From positions 1 through 5,820 of the forward strand of contig CALGKL010000305.1 of NCBI GenBank assembly GCA_937930495.1: DNA of 5,820 bases, read 5' to 3'. A program made the position numbers and the translations under genes. How positions within the stretch are numbered: the first letter of the stretch is position 1; every line of letters begins with the position of its first letter. The notes below the pieces were generated by a model. It searched no databases, had not been told where the DNA came from, and worked only from the letters and a program-made list of their open reading frames with translations. This DNA comes from an uncultured Gloeocapsa sp. GTDB lineage: Bacteria > Cyanobacteriota > Cyanobacteriia > Cyanobacteriales > Gloeocapsaceae. This document shows, one piece after another, positions 5,713 to 5,820 of the stretch.

Positions 5713-5820
5713 GAGTAGATGCGGTGGTTGCGAGTTCGTAGTCTGTAAAAAGATAGCGAGTTCGAGGAAAGTCCGGGCTCCCGAAAGACCAAACTTGCTG
5801 GGTAACGCCCAGTGCGGGTG
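5713..5820 (+). ncRNA. rnpB: RNase P RNA, 5' part (runs off the right edge)
   Basis: This is the catalytic RNA of RNase P, which removes the 5' leader from pre-tRNAs. The conserved region I sequence GAGGAAAGTCCGGGCTCC is at 5764-5781 (5' strand of P4 and its surroundings). It is followed by the cyanobacteria-like GACCAAACTTGCTGGGTAACG, in which CTGGG (5798-5802) and CCCAG (5808-5812) form a hairpin with loop TAACG. Before it, 5731-5744 can pair with 5751-5764 around a GTAAAA loop, a 14-position helix with one A-A mismatch and four G-U pairs, matching P3. The 5' end near 5713 is set by similarity to known cyanobacterial starts (AGAG...) and by the upstream promoter. Only about 108 bases are present; the 3' strands of P1, P2 and P4 lie beyond the window. 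Confidence 0.93.
5731..5764 (+). other. rnpB: P3-like helix of RNase P RNA
   Basis: Pairs run from C5731-G5764 inward to T5744-A5751, closing a six-base loop (5745-5750). One position (5740/5755) is an A-A mismatch, and four are G-U wobbles (5734/5761, 5735/5760, 5739/5756, 5741/5754). The helix accounts for the direct repeat GCGAGTTCG seen at 5730-5738 and 5756-5764, since that word is nearly self-complementary when G-U pairs are allowed. Confidence 0.6.

Noticed and set aside
5730..5764. Direct repeat GCGAGTTCG at 5730-5738 and 5756-5764
   Set aside because: It is explained by the two strands of the P3-like helix in RNase P RNA, where the word pairs with itself using G-U wobbles.
4651..5820. 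Absence of HIP1 octamers in the right part as a sign of foreign DNA
   Set aside because: At roughly one site per kb elsewhere in the window, about one would be expected in 1.2 kb, so finding none means little. The genes there are core cyanobacterial ones.

Overview
The window looks like a piece of a moderately AT-rich cyanobacterial chromosome. Three things point there: six copies of the octamer GCGATCGC (the cyanobacterial HIP1 element), two small membrane-protein families (DUF3611 and Ycf20/DUF565) typical of cyanobacteria and plastid-bearing eukaryotes, and the start of a cyanobacterial-type RNase P RNA. The sequence does not let me name a genus.

Left two thirds, + strand (about 36-4492): a two-gene efflux operon. 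A perfect extended -10 promoter is followed by a periplasmic adaptor (membrane fusion protein) and, 4 bases after its stop, a full-length RND permease of the HAE-1/AcrB type with an intact proton-relay set. Adaptor and permease would form the inner-membrane and periplasmic part of a tripartite pump. No outer-membrane channel or regulator gene lies in the window. The permease begins at ATG 1460, not at the in-frame TTG at 1406. The adaptor probably starts at GTG 88 (or 91), because the ATG at 43 sits inside the promoter's -10 hexamer.

Middle (4493-4731): a short stretch with no convincing functional gene. Its right half is a decayed second copy of the permease's own last ~160 bases. It carries a net 5-base and a 37-base deletion relative to the intact gene. 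This is the scar of a lost tandem RND paralog or of a partial duplication. A 71-codon frame is open across it but is not credible as a gene.

Right third: on the - strand a compact pair, DUF3611 protein then Ycf20-like protein (12-base gap), runs toward the RND operon. Both families have relatives in chloroplasts. Divergently, on the + strand, rnpB begins near 5713 and runs off the right edge; a 14-position P3-like helix and the conserved region I sequence are visible. The 78 bases between DUF3611 and rnpB must hold both promoters.

I see no CRISPR array, transposase, phage gene, tRNA or defence system. The content is mostly ordinary. The observations most worth checking are the permease remnant, the adaptor start and the DUF3611-ycf20 pairing.
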